Positions 17,083 to 25,283 of a DNA stretch of 50,218 bases are shown here, one piece after another. Position 1 is the stretch's first letter. Each line of letters begins with the position of its first letter. The notes under the pieces were generated by a model, which saw nothing but the letters and a program-made list of their open reading frames with translations, searched no databases and had not been told where the DNA came from. Source of the DNA: Pirellulales bacterium (GTDB taxonomy: Bacteria; Planctomycetota; Planctomycetia; Pirellulales; DATAWG01); assembly GCA_035939775.1 (NCBI GenBank), contig DASZFO010000378.1, positions 1 to 50,218 of the forward strand. Direction: 5' to 3'. A program made the translations under genes and the position numbers.

Positions 17083-17835
17083 TCACAACACCCGCCGGTC
17101 CTCGCGATCCAGGCGTTCGGCAATAAAGCTGATCGCGCCAGGCGCCATTTTGTTGTAGTAGTCAAAGCCGTGGCCGCCGCCGGTGGTGTCGAGATCGCGG
17201 TCGTGCGGGATTCCGAGCGCGGCGAGCTTCATCCGCAAGCGATCGGCGCTTTCGTGCCAGCGGTGGTCGGCCGGGTCGCAGCAGAACCAAATGTTCCGCG
17301 GCCAGTTCAAAGGATGAACGTGCAGCGTGGCCGTGTCTTGGCGGACGCTTTCGCGATCTTCGTACATCGTCGGCAGTGTCTCATCCCCTTCGTCCCAGCG
17401 AAGCTGATAGTCAATGGCCGGGGAGATGGCCGCAACGACCGGGAATTTCGTCGCATGCTTGAACGCCAGCCGCAGCGCTCCTTGCCCTCCCATGCTCGTG
17501 CCTAAGAGCGCCACGCGCGGCGGAGCGGCATTCCACCGCGATTGGACGTATGGCAGCACGTTCGCCACGACATGCCGTTCGGCCGTGAGCCGCGGATCAA
17601 AGTCCGGGCAAATCCGGTCGGACCACCAACTGCGGCCCGTCACCGGCGCGATCACCGGCAGGCCGTGCCGGGCGAATTCGTCCGTGAAGGCCCGATTGTC
17701 GACGAGCCGCGTCAGCCGCACCCCGTGCAAATAAATCACCGCGAACCCGCGATCGTTTCGCCGCGGCGGCTCGTAAACGTCGCACGGATGCCCGGCGATC
17801 TCGACGGCGCTCCAAGTTCCCTCGACAATGCTCAT
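17083..17835 (-). CDS. alpha/beta hydrolase (esterase-like)
   Basis: 250 residues from the ATG at 17835, preceded by TTGGAG at a workable distance. The frame continues to 18057 but that extension overlaps the divergent hpt gene and is not family-like. AVIYLHGVRLTRL gives the oxyanion region, ALLGTSMGGQGALRLA the nucleophile elbow, and TTGGGHGFDYYNKM the catalytic His. VAAISPAIDYQLRW resembles esterase-D type enzymes. No signal peptide is present. The substrate is unknown. It is divergent from hpt and probably monocistronic. Confidence 0.82.
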   Translation of the reverse strand: MSIVEGTWSAVEIAGHPCDVYEPPRRNDRGFAVIYLHGVRLTRLVDNRAFTDEFARHGLPVIAPVTGRSWWSDRICPDFDPRLTAERHVVANVLPYVQSRWNAAPPRVALLGTSMGGQGALRLAFKHATKFPVVAAISPAIDYQLRWDEGDETLPTMYEDRESVRQDTATLHVHPLNWPRNIWFCCDPADHRWHESADRLRMKLAALGIPHDRDLDTTGGGHGFDYYNKMAPGAISFIAERLDREDRRVL

Positions 17836-17973
17836 TCGCACGACTCCAACGAATCGAAAGGACGGCAGTTCATTGTGCGGGCGGGACCGCTGGGCGGCAA
17901 CCCTCGCTCGGTTTAGAATGGCCGGTGCTAGGCGAATCGATTTCGTCTTTCTCATGAATGGACAGCCGCCGCG

Positions 17974-18492
17974 ATGAAGCGACTCTTGACGACCGAACAA
18001 ATCGAAGCTGGGGTCAATCGTCTGGCCGCCGAAATCCGCGAGTTTTATGCCGGCCAAGCGCTAACGATCATTGGGGTGCTCAACGGCAGCATCGTGCTTT
18101 TGGCCGACCTGATTCGCCGGCTCGATTTGCCGCTGCGGATCGGATTGGTTCAGACGAGCAGTTATCGCGGTTCCGCGACTGAGCCGGCCTCACTGCGGGT
18201 CGATTTGGGCATGATGCCCGAGATCCACGGGCGGCACGTGCTGCTGGTGGACGACATTTTCGACACGGGCAACACGCTCGCTCAGCTTGTCGCCCAATTG
18301 CGCGGAGCAGGCCCGGCCAGCATTCGCAGTGTCGTCTTGCTGCGCAAGCATGGCCGCAAGGCAGTCTCCATGGAGCCCGACCACGTGGCATTCGAGATCC
18401 CGAACGAGTTCGTAGTCGGCTACGGGCTGGACTATCGCGACGCGTATCGAAACTTGCCGTATGTGGCGGTAATGGAAGAAACGGATCTCTGA
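17974..18492 (+). CDS. hpt: hypoxanthine phosphoribosyltransferase
   Basis: 172 residues, typical length. LTIIGVLNGSIVLLADLIRRL is the LxG(S) pyrophosphate loop. LVQTSSYRG is the flexible loop. HVLLVDDIFDTGNTL is the PRPP motif with the DD pair. PNEFVVGYGLDYRDAYRNLPYV is the purine-binding end. It salvages hypoxanthine (and usually guanine) with PRPP to IMP/GMP. The upstream TTTAGAATGG near 17912-17921 may be a -10 element. No partner gene is adjacent; the 700 bp downstream are non-coding. Confidence 0.93.
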   Translation: MKRLLTTEQIEAGVNRLAAEIREFYAGQALTIIGVLNGSIVLLADLIRRLDLPLRIGLVQTSSYRGSATEPASLRVDLGMMPEIHGRHVLLVDDIFDTGNTLAQLVAQLRGAGPASIRSVVLLRKHGRKAVSMEPDHVAFEIPNEFVVGYGLDYRDAYRNLPYVAVMEETDL

Positions 18493-18619
18493 ATTCGGCA
18501 GCGGAATCTACAAGGATTCCAAATCGCCGCCCGACTTTCCGAATTGTCGCGGATCTGGACGGCAATTCCGCGAATCCGCGAGCCATTCCATTCGATCGCA
18601 AGAACTTTTCTGCGATCGC

Positions 18620-18648
18620 TTGCCCGGCGAACTGGACATGAGTATTAT
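18620..18648 (+). promoter_or_regulatory. sigma70-like promoter for candidate small RNA
   Basis: TTGCCC (18620-18625), a 17-nt spacer, TATTAT (18643-18648). The predicted start falls at about 18655, exactly where the following hairpin begins. Confidence 0.45.
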
Positions 18649-18654
18649 CCTAGT

Positions 18655-18725
18655 GGACGTGGCTCATGCGACTCGTAAACCTCTTCGGAGGGAAGAAGAG
18701 TCGCAAGAGGCTGCGTCCATTTTTT
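18655..18725 (+). ncRNA. candidate small RNA or stand-alone terminator hairpin
   Basis: GGACGTGGCTCATGCGACTC pairs with the later GAGTCGCAAGAGG-CTGCGTCC (7 + 5 bp with small internal loops) around CTCTTCGGAGG. It is followed at once by ATTTTTTATGCGC. With the promoter just upstream this could be a ~70-nt RNA. Without that promoter it would simply be the hpt terminator. No match to tmRNA, 6S, SRP or RNase P motifs was seen. Confidence 0.4.
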
Positions 18726-18840
18726 ATGCGCCTTGCCAGAACAGGCAATCGCGGTTCGGCTCGTTAGTTTTCGTGGCCGCGGCCAGTCACTCGTTCCTCT
18801 TGGCGGTGGGCGATTTAAATTCAACGTCGAGTGTGCGCAT

Positions 18841-18878
18841 AAAAAACCGCGGCCGCTTGATATCTCAAGCGGCCGCGG
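18841..18878 (-). terminator. intrinsic terminator, minus strand
   Basis: Perfect 14-bp arms CCGCGGCCGCTTGA and TCAAGCGGCCGCGG around TATC, followed on the minus strand by TTTTTT then ATGCGC. The orientation serves transcripts coming from the DUF1080 gene side, 314 nt after its stop. Confidence 0.7.
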
Positions 18879-19191
18879 CCATTAGTCAAACCCCTCTTCG
18901 ATTGCGACGGTGGAGTCGCTGCGAGAAAAGCGCGGATCGGGCCGTGCTAGGCACTGGCCGGTGTTGATCCGGGCTTACGCTATTGGGTTGGCACCTCCGA
19001 CGGAATACTAGAAGAGAGGCTTGTGTCAGAATACAAAGTCAATCCACCTAAACCGATCTCAACGGACAATTACATCGGCATCCGACTTCCTCAATGTTAA
19101 TCCAAAAACGGCCGCGGGGCAGCCCTGGATTCTAAGTTTCGCTCAGATTGTGCGGCACTGCGGATAGAGCAAACGCCGTGCGCAAACCGCA

Positions 19192-20202
19192 TTATTTCTT
19201 CTCGACGACCCAGATGTTGCGAAACACCACCGGATCGCCGCCGTGGTCCTGCAAATAGATCGGTCCCTTGGTCATATTAGCGCCCTGGGCCGGCTTCTCG
19301 TCGCCAAATGCACCGCCCGGCGTCACATGAGGCAACTCAAGATCGTCTTGCACAACGACGCCGTTGTGCTTGACGGTCGTGCGGGCGTTGCCGGTCTTCT
19401 TGCCTTCAGCGTCGAATCGGGCGGCGGTGAAGTCGATATCGTACGTCTGCCACGCAAGCGGCGGGAAACTCATGTTCACCTTTTCCTGGGCGATCTTGTA
19501 AATCCCGCCGCAATCGTCGTCCTTCCCCTCCAGGCCGAACGAATCGAGCACCTGCACCTCGTATCGGTCTTGCAGATAAACGCCGCTATTGCCGCGGGCC
19601 TGGCCGCGAGCGTCCGGCATGTAGGGGCAGCGGAATTCGACGTGCAGCGTGAAATCGCCGAACGCCTGCTTCGACGTCGCGCCATTCCAGAGCAGGTTCC
19701 CCTCGACAATCTTTCCCTTTTTCCAAGCATCGGCGCTGGTGCCATCGAACAGCACGATGGCGCCCTCGGGCGACTTGGCGCCAAGGGTTGGGCTTTGGCG
19801 CTCGACCTTCTTCAGGTCGGCGATCTTGTTGCCGTTTTCGTCGCTGATAGTCAATGTGCCATCCTTTATCGTGCCCGTGCCGTGCTCGCCATTGAATTCC
19901 GTGACGTCGCTATTGGTTTTGCCCTTGCCCTTTTGGCTCTTGTCGCCGCGCGACCAGCCGTCGCCGGGCAGACCTCCGTGGAATCCTGTGGCCTCGAATT
20001 CGTGATTGCCAAGAGCAATCACTTGCGCGCCCATCTTCATGGTTTCTTCCCCGATCTTACATTCGCCCGCATATTCTCCTTGCACGGCGAAATCGGGACC
20101 CGCCTTGGCGGGATCGGTGAACGCTTCGTGCGCCGCGCAGGCGACGCCAACTAATCCTGGCAACAGCAGCAACGACATCAAACTCATCAATCGGAACGAC
20201 AT
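19192..20202 (-). CDS. exported DUF1080 (3-keto-disaccharide hydrolase-like) protein
   Basis: 336 residues from ATG 20202, preceded by AAGAGGTG with 7-nt spacing. The frame extends to 20550 but that part overlaps the upstream gene. The signal peptide is MSFRLMSLMSLLLLPGLVGVACAA. A first module of about 120 residues (AHEAFTDPAKAGPDFAVQGEYAGECK) precedes the DUF1080 fold. That fold starts at GAIVLFDGTSADAWKKG and contains FGDFTLHVEFRCPYMPD, GNSGVYLQDRYEVQVLDSFG and QTYDIDFTAARF. The family is a concanavalin-like jelly roll, many members exported and linked to sugar breakdown in planctomycetes. It follows the SMP-30 gene by about 100 nt on the same strand. Confidence 0.85.
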   Translation of the reverse strand: MSFRLMSLMSLLLLPGLVGVACAAHEAFTDPAKAGPDFAVQGEYAGECKIGEETMKMGAQVIALGNHEFEATGFHGGLPGDGWSRGDKSQKGKGKTNSDVTEFNGEHGTGTIKDGTLTISDENGNKIADLKKVERQSPTLGAKSPEGAIVLFDGTSADAWKKGKIVEGNLLWNGATSKQAFGDFTLHVEFRCPYMPDARGQARGNSGVYLQDRYEVQVLDSFGLEGKDDDCGGIYKIAQEKVNMSFPPLAWQTYDIDFTAARFDAEGKKTGNARTTVKHNGVVVQDDLELPHVTPGGAFGDEKPAQGANMTKGPIYLQDHGGDPVVFRNIWVVEKK

Positions 20203-20306
20203 GAGGGCACCTCTTGGAGTGAAATGAGCGTTAGGCAGGATGGTCGGGCAGGCCACAAGCCGCCATTGTGGCTGAGGGCCGCGCGAGTAGCAAGCGGCAG
20301 AAGGCA

Positions 20307-21359
20307 CTACCAACCATTGCCTTTTGTCGAGGTCTTGATCCGGCAGAGGTACATGTTGGCGGCGATGTAGAGCGTCGAGCCATCGTCCCCCCAATTGCAA
20401 TTGGCGGTGCGCTCGCCGGTGTCGATCCGGCCGAGATGCGTGCCGTCGGGGGAGAACACATGCAAGCCGCCCGGCCCCGTGGCGAAGAGGTTGCCATTGC
20501 GGTCGCACTTCATGCCGTCGGGCAGCCCCGGCTGATTCTGCTTGACCCATTCGCTGCTGTCGAAGAAGACGCGGCCGGGGCCAAGCGTACCGTCAGCTTT
20601 CACTTCATACGCTTTCCAGATTGGCTGCTGCGGGTCGCTCGTGCCGACGTAGAGAATCTTCTCATCGGGCGAGAAGCAAATGCCGTTCGGCCGAGCCAAC
20701 TCCTTCGTCATCAGATCGATCTTGCCATCAGGCTTGACGCGGAAGACGCCGCAGAAATCGAGTTCTCGCGCCGGGTCTGCCCAATTCCTTTCTAGTCCGT
20801 ATGGCGGATCGGTAAAATAAAGATCGCCATTCGATTTGTAGCAGAGATCGTTCGGGCTGCTGAGCCGCTTGCCTTGATACTTGTCGGCGATGACGGTGAA
20901 GCTGCCATCCTTTTCGAGCCGCACGACGCGCCGATCGCCATGCTGGCAAAGCACGAGCCGGCCCTGGTGATCATAGGTCAGCGCGTTCGAGCCGACCTCG
21001 CCGCCGCGCGGTGTCTTGCCGGTATAGCCCGACGGCTCGAGAAACACGCGCAGCGAATCGTCCTTCCACTGCATCGCGCGATTTCGCGGGATGTCGGAAA
21101 AGAGCAAATAGCCTTCCTTGCGATTCCAGACCGGCCCTTCGCTCCAGGCGAACCCCTGTGCCAATTTTTCGAGCTTCGCATCCTTCGGGATCAAATCATC
21201 GAACCGCGGATCGAGCCGCTCGATGCGGCCAAAGGTTGGATGATCCGGCAGTGCCTTGGGCTCGTCGGCAGCGAACGATCGGGAGCCGGCTGCGAGTGCG
21301 ATCGATACAGAACTGGTCAATGCAAGCGATACGATGCGAGATTTGATGATTCGTGACAT
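20307..21359 (-). CDS. exported SMP-30/gluconolactonase-family protein
   Basis: 350 residues from ATG 21359; the frame begins five codons earlier at a TTG. The signal peptide is MSRIIKSRIVSLALTSSVSIALA, ending near SFAADEP. LAQGFAWSEGPVWNRKEGYLLFSDIP is the first-blade metal Glu region of SMP-30 proteins. SSPNDLCYKSNGDLYFTDPPYGL gives the Asn and Asp ligands, and RPNGICFSPDEKILYVGTS and LPDGMKCDRNGNLFATGPGG the others. These enzymes hydrolyse sugar lactones with Ca or Zn. The gene likely forms an operon with the DUF1080 gene, a pairing that suggests extracellular sugar catabolism. Confidence 0.9.
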   Translation of the reverse strand: MSRIIKSRIVSLALTSSVSIALAAGSRSFAADEPKALPDHPTFGRIERLDPRFDDLIPKDAKLEKLAQGFAWSEGPVWNRKEGYLLFSDIPRNRAMQWKDDSLRVFLEPSGYTGKTPRGGEVGSNALTYDHQGRLVLCQHGDRRVVRLEKDGSFTVIADKYQGKRLSSPNDLCYKSNGDLYFTDPPYGLERNWADPARELDFCGVFRVKPDGKIDLMTKELARPNGICFSPDEKILYVGTSDPQQPIWKAYEVKADGTLGPGRVFFDSSEWVKQNQPGLPDGMKCDRNGNLFATGPGGLHVFSPDGTHLGRIDTGERTANCNWGDDGSTLYIAANMYLCRIKTSTKGNGW

Positions 21360-21521
21360 GGGATGGAGTTCCAATTTTGGAGAAGTGGGATGGAATGCGA
21401 AGAAATCAGCGGCGTCCAGGGCCGCCGCGCCGTCCGGGGGATCGCCATTCTAATTGAATAGATGCGTCGAGTCACGCGAAAGATTTTTGACCCCGGCGTC
21501 CAAATCCGCTAATCTTAGAGC

Positions 21522-21791
21522 ATGAGTATAGCTAGCGAATCTCATCAGGCATTTCATCGGGGCACGGTGCCGATTTTCGCCATCTTGACGCCGGAGCAAA
21601 CCCGCCAGTTCGCGGAAATACAGGGCGATGCCGGCTTGGCCGATCGACTTGCGGACCTAGCCGATAAAGCCAACGAAGGCGAGCTATTGGCCGCCGAGCG
21701 CGCCGAGTACGAAGCTTATATCGAAGCGGACAATCTTCTCGCAGTCTTACGCGCGGAAGCAAGATTCTATCTTGCTCATTGTGAGCCGTGA
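21522..21791 (+). CDS. small acidic protein adjacent to an HNH gene
   Basis: 89 residues, rich in Ala, Glu and helical heptads (IFAILTPEQTRQFAEIQGDAGLADRLADLADKANEGELLAAERAEYEAYIEADNL is the core region; residues 17-72). There is no signal peptide or known motif. I associate this type of small protein with HNH-endonuclease neighbours in planctomycetes and cyanobacteria, but the role (chaperone, antitoxin or other) is not established. It ends 3 nt before the start of the broken HNH gene, so the two were co-transcribed. Confidence 0.6.
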   Translation: MSIASESHQAFHRGTVPIFAILTPEQTRQFAEIQGDAGLADRLADLADKANEGELLAAERAEYEAYIEADNLLAVLRAEARFYLAHCEP

Positions 21792-21794
21792 TCG

Positions 21795-22138
21795 ATGGAT
21801 CCCGAGCTTCGAGCCGCAGTCCGCGAAAGGGCAGCCAATTCATGTGAGTACTGCCAGCGGCGTCAGATCGATGCGCCGTTGATCCCGCTTCAGATCGAAC
21901 ACATCGTCGCCCGCAAGCATGGCGGCGGCGATCAGGCAGCAACCTCACTGGCATCGATTCGGAAACCAATCAAATCACGCCGCTATTCGACCCTCGCCGC
22001 CAACATTGGGACGAGCATTTTACTTGGGATGGCTTGCGGATTATTGGCGCGAGTGCGGTCGGCCGAACGACCGTGCGAGTTCTGGACTTAAATTCGCCTA
22101 CCAGATTGCGCGTTCGTTTGCCGACTCGCAACGAGTGA
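21795..22138 (+). pseudogene. HNH endonuclease gene with internal deletion and frameshift
   Basis: Frame 1 (21795 to about 21937) reads MDPELRAAVRERAANSCEYC, then QIEHIVARKHGGGD: the Cys pair and the first His of an HNH nuclease. It then loses homology. The family-like sequence resumes in another frame from about 21938 to the stop at 22136-22138: SNLTGIDSETNQITPLFDPR, HWDEHFTWDG, RTTVRVLDLN. The middle section that should carry the Asn and second zinc-type motif (the LAxxCxxCNxxKG region) is missing. A deletion of about 60 nt, not a multiple of three, explains both defects. Confidence 0.75.
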
Positions 22139-22184
22139 CCCGGTCAAGAGAATCGGCGCGCCGTGCAATCGAGAGTAACGCTGA

Positions 22185-23690
22185 TTAACTGATGCTCGAT
22201 TCTCGCTCGCGCAACCGCCGTTCCGTGAGTTCGATCGCCTTGAGCGGACCGCGGGCTTTGTTCAAGGTCTCTTGATATTCGGCGGCCGGCTGGCTGTCGG
22301 CGACGATCCCGGCCCCGACTTGCACGTAAGCCTTGCGCCCTTGCACGACGATCGTTCGCAGGGCGATGCAGGTGTCCATGTTGCCGCTGTAGTCGATGTA
22401 GCCGACCGCCCCGGCATAGGGCCCGCGGCGATGCGGCTCCAGTTCGTCGATGATCTGCATGGCGCGAACTTTCGGAGCGCCCGAGACAGTGCCCGCCGGG
22501 AGGCAGGCTCGCAAGGCGTCGAAAGCGTCCTTTCCCTCGACCAATTGGCCGGTGACGTTCGAGGTGATGTGCATGACGTGGCTATAGCGCTCGATCGTCA
22601 TCGTGTCGGTCACTTCGACCGAGCGATAGCGGGCGACGCGGCCCACGTCGTTGCGCCCCAGATCGACGAGCATCACGTGCTCGGCTCGCTCCTTTTCATC
22701 GGCCAGCAACTCCTCGGCGAGCCGCTTGTCTTCCTCCTCGGTGCGGCCGCGGCGCCGCGTGCCCGCCAGCGGGCGAACTGTCACCCGGCCGTCCACGACC
22801 CGTACCAGCACCTCAGGCGAGCTGCCCACCAGCGTGACGCTCGGCGTGCGCAGGTAGAACATGAACGGGCTGGGATTCACGACCCGCAGCGTGCGGTAAA
22901 TCTCAAACGGATCGGCCATGATGTCCAGCTCCAGCCGCTGGCTGAGCACGACCTGGAAAATATCGCCAGCCCGAATGTATTCAACACATTTTTCGACCGC
23001 CCGCTCGAAATCGGGCTGACTGAAATTGGCCGTGCTCGGGATTTGTGGATCGCCGGAAGTGTCGATGTCGGCCACGGGCAAATCGGAGCCGGGCGCCGCC
23101 AACTCCGCGACCATCTCGTCCACGCGGCGGCAGGCGGCGGCATAAGCAGTGGCCGGATCGGTCCCGTCGAGACGGGCCATTGCCACCACGACGACCGTCT
23201 TATTGATATTGTCGAATACCACCATCCGATCGTAGAAGGCGAACGCCAAATCGGGCAGGTGGCGATCATCGGCAGGCGCGTTCGGCAGATGCTCGACGTA
23301 GCGCACCACGTCGTAGCCCGCGTATCCCACCGCGCCGCTAATGAACGGCGGCAACTCAGGGAGCCGCTCCGCTCGCAGCTCATCGACGCGCCGCTTCAAT
23401 TCAGCCAGCGGGTCGGCCGATTCGAAGACATCGGTCCCCTGCGGCGTGACGATCGTGATCCGCTGCCCGCGGGCCTCGATCTGCATGAACGGATCGGCGG
23501 TAAGGAAGCTGTATCGCCCGACCTTCTCGCCGCCCACCACGCTTTCGAACAAGCAAGCGCAAGGTCCCTTATCCAGCTTGTGAAAGGCGGAGACCGGCGT
23601 CAGGCAATCGGCCATGATCCGCCGGTAGACAGGCACCAGCCGGGCATTGCCGGCCAGCTTTGCAAACTTGTCGAAGTCGGGATAATGCAC
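22185..23690 (-). CDS. trpE: anthranilate synthase component I
   Basis: 501 residues from a GTG at 23690 that begins the family N-terminus (HYPDFDKFAKLAGNARLVPVYRRI). A TTG at 23726 is the alternative. CACLFES corresponds to the LLES tryptophan-feedback motif with a Phe. The catalytic half carries AGDIFQVVLSQRLEL, NPSPFMFYL, GSSPEVLVRV, PLAGTRRRG, LVDLGRNDVGRVA, LRACLPAGTVSGAPKVRAM and VGAGIVADSQP. It converts chorismate to anthranilate with the TrpG glutaminase, whose gene is not in the window. trpC lies 15 kb away, so the tryptophan genes are dispersed. Confidence 0.95.
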   Translation of the reverse strand: MHYPDFDKFAKLAGNARLVPVYRRIMADCLTPVSAFHKLDKGPCACLFESVVGGEKVGRYSFLTADPFMQIEARGQRITIVTPQGTDVFESADPLAELKRRVDELRAERLPELPPFISGAVGYAGYDVVRYVEHLPNAPADDRHLPDLAFAFYDRMVVFDNINKTVVVVAMARLDGTDPATAYAAACRRVDEMVAELAAPGSDLPVADIDTSGDPQIPSTANFSQPDFERAVEKCVEYIRAGDIFQVVLSQRLELDIMADPFEIYRTLRVVNPSPFMFYLRTPSVTLVGSSPEVLVRVVDGRVTVRPLAGTRRRGRTEEEDKRLAEELLADEKERAEHVMLVDLGRNDVGRVARYRSVEVTDTMTIERYSHVMHITSNVTGQLVEGKDAFDALRACLPAGTVSGAPKVRAMQIIDELEPHRRGPYAGAVGYIDYSGNMDTCIALRTIVVQGRKAYVQVGAGIVADSQPAAEYQETLNKARGPLKAIELTERRLRERESSIS

Positions 23691-23805
23691 GATCAACAAG
23701 ATAGCAACGATTCGACTCAACGACAATTAGCCTGCATTTGTGGACAGCGTCTCATAGGTCGCCACGGGTGAGGCACCAGCAACGGATCCAATGGAGTCGT
23801 AAATC

Positions 23806-24339
23806 GTGCTCAGCGCGAAGCAGCTTTTAGTCAAGCAGACGGCAGAGGCGTTTCGCGGCAGGCCGGATATGCCGCTCATGGCCTCTCTCGATGGTATCAC
23901 GCAGGAAGAAGCGTCTTGGCTTCCTGATGAATCGACGCCGAGCATTGAGCAGCTCGTGCGGCATATTGCCTGGGCGAAGTCGCGGTATTGTTGCCGGGGA
24001 TTCGGCCGGACGATGGTGATCGTCGACGAGTATGTAGACGACAATGGCGATTCAGCCGATTTGCCGGCGGAGTTTCCTTGCGGCGCGGCGTGGGGATCCG
24101 GCATCGCAGCCGGCATTAGTGAGGCGGTCAAGTTGCTGGAGCAATCGCAGCGCATATTGACCGAGTGTCTGGAGTCGTGCTCCGACGAGGCGTTGGAACA
24201 GCCGATTCCGACTAATCACGGGAAGTCGGCGGCGCACTTCTTCTGGATCATGCTCATGCACGATCTTTATCATGCCGGACAGATTCGCACTCGCCGCACG
24301 ATGTATCGAGCGACCGCGCGGCCGCCAGGCAGCATCTGA
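23806..24339 (+). CDS. DinB-like four-helix protein
   Basis: 177 residues, GTG start. SIEQLVRHIAWAKSRY and HFFWIMLMHDLYHAGQIRTRR place histidines where DinB/YfiT-type bundles bind a metal. The central region includes a long helix (SEAVKLLEQSQRILTECL). Members are thiol-dependent S-transferases or damage-inducible proteins, so the specific reaction is unknown. It starts 79 nt from the trpE end of the divergent gap. It is probably monocistronic. Confidence 0.7.
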   Translation: MLSAKQLLVKQTAEAFRGRPDMPLMASLDGITQEEASWLPDESTPSIEQLVRHIAWAKSRYCCRGFGRTMVIVDEYVDDNGDSADLPAEFPCGAAWGSGIAAGISEAVKLLEQSQRILTECLESCSDEALEQPIPTNHGKSAAHFFWIMLMHDLYHAGQIRTRRTMYRATARPPGSI

Positions 24340-24544
24340 CCGCACAAACCGCCTGCCCACATCCGCCACCGAGCCTGCGGACGAGTTCGGAATTCTGGCG
24401 AATTCGGCTACTTTTCGGCGACGCAAGCGACGACCTCTGGCCGTCGGTCGATGACCCTTGCGGCAATCGACGGCTGGCCGCGCCGCGCATTCGATCTATT
24501 TAAGGCCGTTCAGGTTAGGTCTGCGCGGCTAAGCGGTGTTGTCC

Positions 24545-24572
24545 TTGACACGCGCGGTCATGCTGTTAGAAT
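24545..24572 (+). promoter_or_regulatory. strong sigma70-like promoter of mcsA-mcsB
   Basis: Perfect TTGACA (24545-24550), 16-nt spacer, TAGAAT (24567-24572). It is the best -35 box seen in the window. No CtsR or CIRCE-like operator is visible around it. Confidence 0.65.
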
Positions 24573-24603
24573 CCCACTGGCATTCTGGCCCTAGGCCGCA
24601 GGG

Positions 24604-24620
24604 AAGGGGACAGTCCCCTT
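24604..24620 (+). repeat. AAGGGGAC-A-GTCCCCTT palindrome in mcsA leader
   Basis: Perfect 8-bp arms around one base. A partial second copy, GGGGGCAGTCCCC, lies at 24694-24706 just before the mcsA start region. It could be a dispersed element or a leader hairpin. Confidence 0.6.
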
Positions 24621-24720
24621 CTTGCTGTGTCGTGACGTTCTTCGAGCATTCTTCCGTCTAGGGCGAGAGAGAAAGAGGGAGTGCGGAGCAAAAGGGGGCA
24701 GTCCCCGGAGAAGGGGTTCC

Positions 24721-25230
24721 ATGAAGTGTCAGAAGTGCGAAAAGCAAGCCACTTTTCACATCACAGAGTTGGAGGGGGGCAAGCATCAGGAACTCCACCT
24801 GTGCGAGGAGCACGCCCGTCAATATCTGACCCAGGGTGAAAGCGAGTCGGGCGCGGCGCCGAGTCTCGCGGGCGCGCTCGCTCAGCAATTGGCGGTCGGG
24901 CAGACTGCGGAGGAGTTGGAGAAGCTCGACAAGAAGGCCTGTCCCGTCTGCGGTATCACCTTTTACGAGTTCCGCAACCAGGGCCGGCTCGGTTGCCCGC
25001 ACGATTACATCTTCTTCGAGAAAGAACTCGAGCCGCTGATCGCCAACATTCACGGCGAGACGGTCCACACGGGAAAGCGTCCCAAACGGTTTGCCGGCGG
25101 CACGCACCACAAAACCGAGCTGATCCGCCTGCGCCGTGAGATGAAAGAGTCGATCGGTCAGGAAGACTACGAGCGGGCCGGCCAGCTTCGCGATCAAATC
25201 CGCCGCGTCGAGGAATCCACCGACGAATGA
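24721..25230 (+). CDS. mcsA: McsA-type zinc-finger activator of the protein arginine kinase
   Basis: 169 residues from ATG 24721, where the family N-terminus MKCQKCEKQATFHIT starts; an in-frame extension to 24622 is leader. CxxC pairs occur at 3-6, in HLCEEHA and in ACPVCGITF, and a last Cys in RLGCPHDY. Together they form the two treble-clef zinc sites. The C-terminus ELIRLRREMKESIGQEDYERAGQLRDQIRR is a UVR domain. In Firmicutes McsA activates McsB and links to ClpC. The gene is 53 nt upstream of mcsB, in the same operon. Confidence 0.88.
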   Translation: MKCQKCEKQATFHITELEGGKHQELHLCEEHARQYLTQGESESGAAPSLAGALAQQLAVGQTAEELEKLDKKACPVCGITFYEFRNQGRLGCPHDYIFFEKELEPLIANIHGETVHTGKRPKRFAGGTHHKTELIRLRREMKESIGQEDYERAGQLRDQIRRVEESTDE

Positions 25231-25283
25231 TGCTGCGTTTATCCGCGGTTCCTGCCTTCTTGGCGATCTAAGCTCGACATGCC

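Larger units (their letters stand above)
18493..19191. other. 699-bp gene-free region between hpt and the DUF1080 gene
   Basis: No credible gene. A frame at 18620-18967 is compositionally random. The region holds a plus-strand promoter and hairpin-terminator unit (18620-18725) and a minus-strand terminator (18841-18878). Downstream of the DUF1080 stop there are about 310 nt of minus-strand sequence. That stretch has several short GC hairpins, for example GTGCTAGGCAC near 18942, and could be a long 3' UTR or a structured RNA. Confidence 0.6.
24340..24720. other. mcsA upstream region
   Basis: 381 bp. It carries the mcsA promoter at 24545-24572 and about 140 nt of leader with two related hairpins (24604-24620 and 24695-24706). 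No credible gene lies here. Confidence 0.6.

Noticed and set aside
18620-18967. 115-codon plus-strand frame downstream of hpt
   Set aside because: It starts at a weak codon inside the promoter-like sequence and runs through both terminator hairpins; the protein is low-information.
18880-19191. Possible RNase P, tmRNA or 6S RNA on the minus strand
   Set aside because: GAGGAAGTC resembles the RNase P GAGGAAAGTCC box, but the rest of the conserved core is absent and no tRNA-like end for tmRNA is present.
22272-23771. 499-codon plus-strand frame opposite trpE
   Set aside because: Antisense shadow of a clear anthranilate synthase gene.
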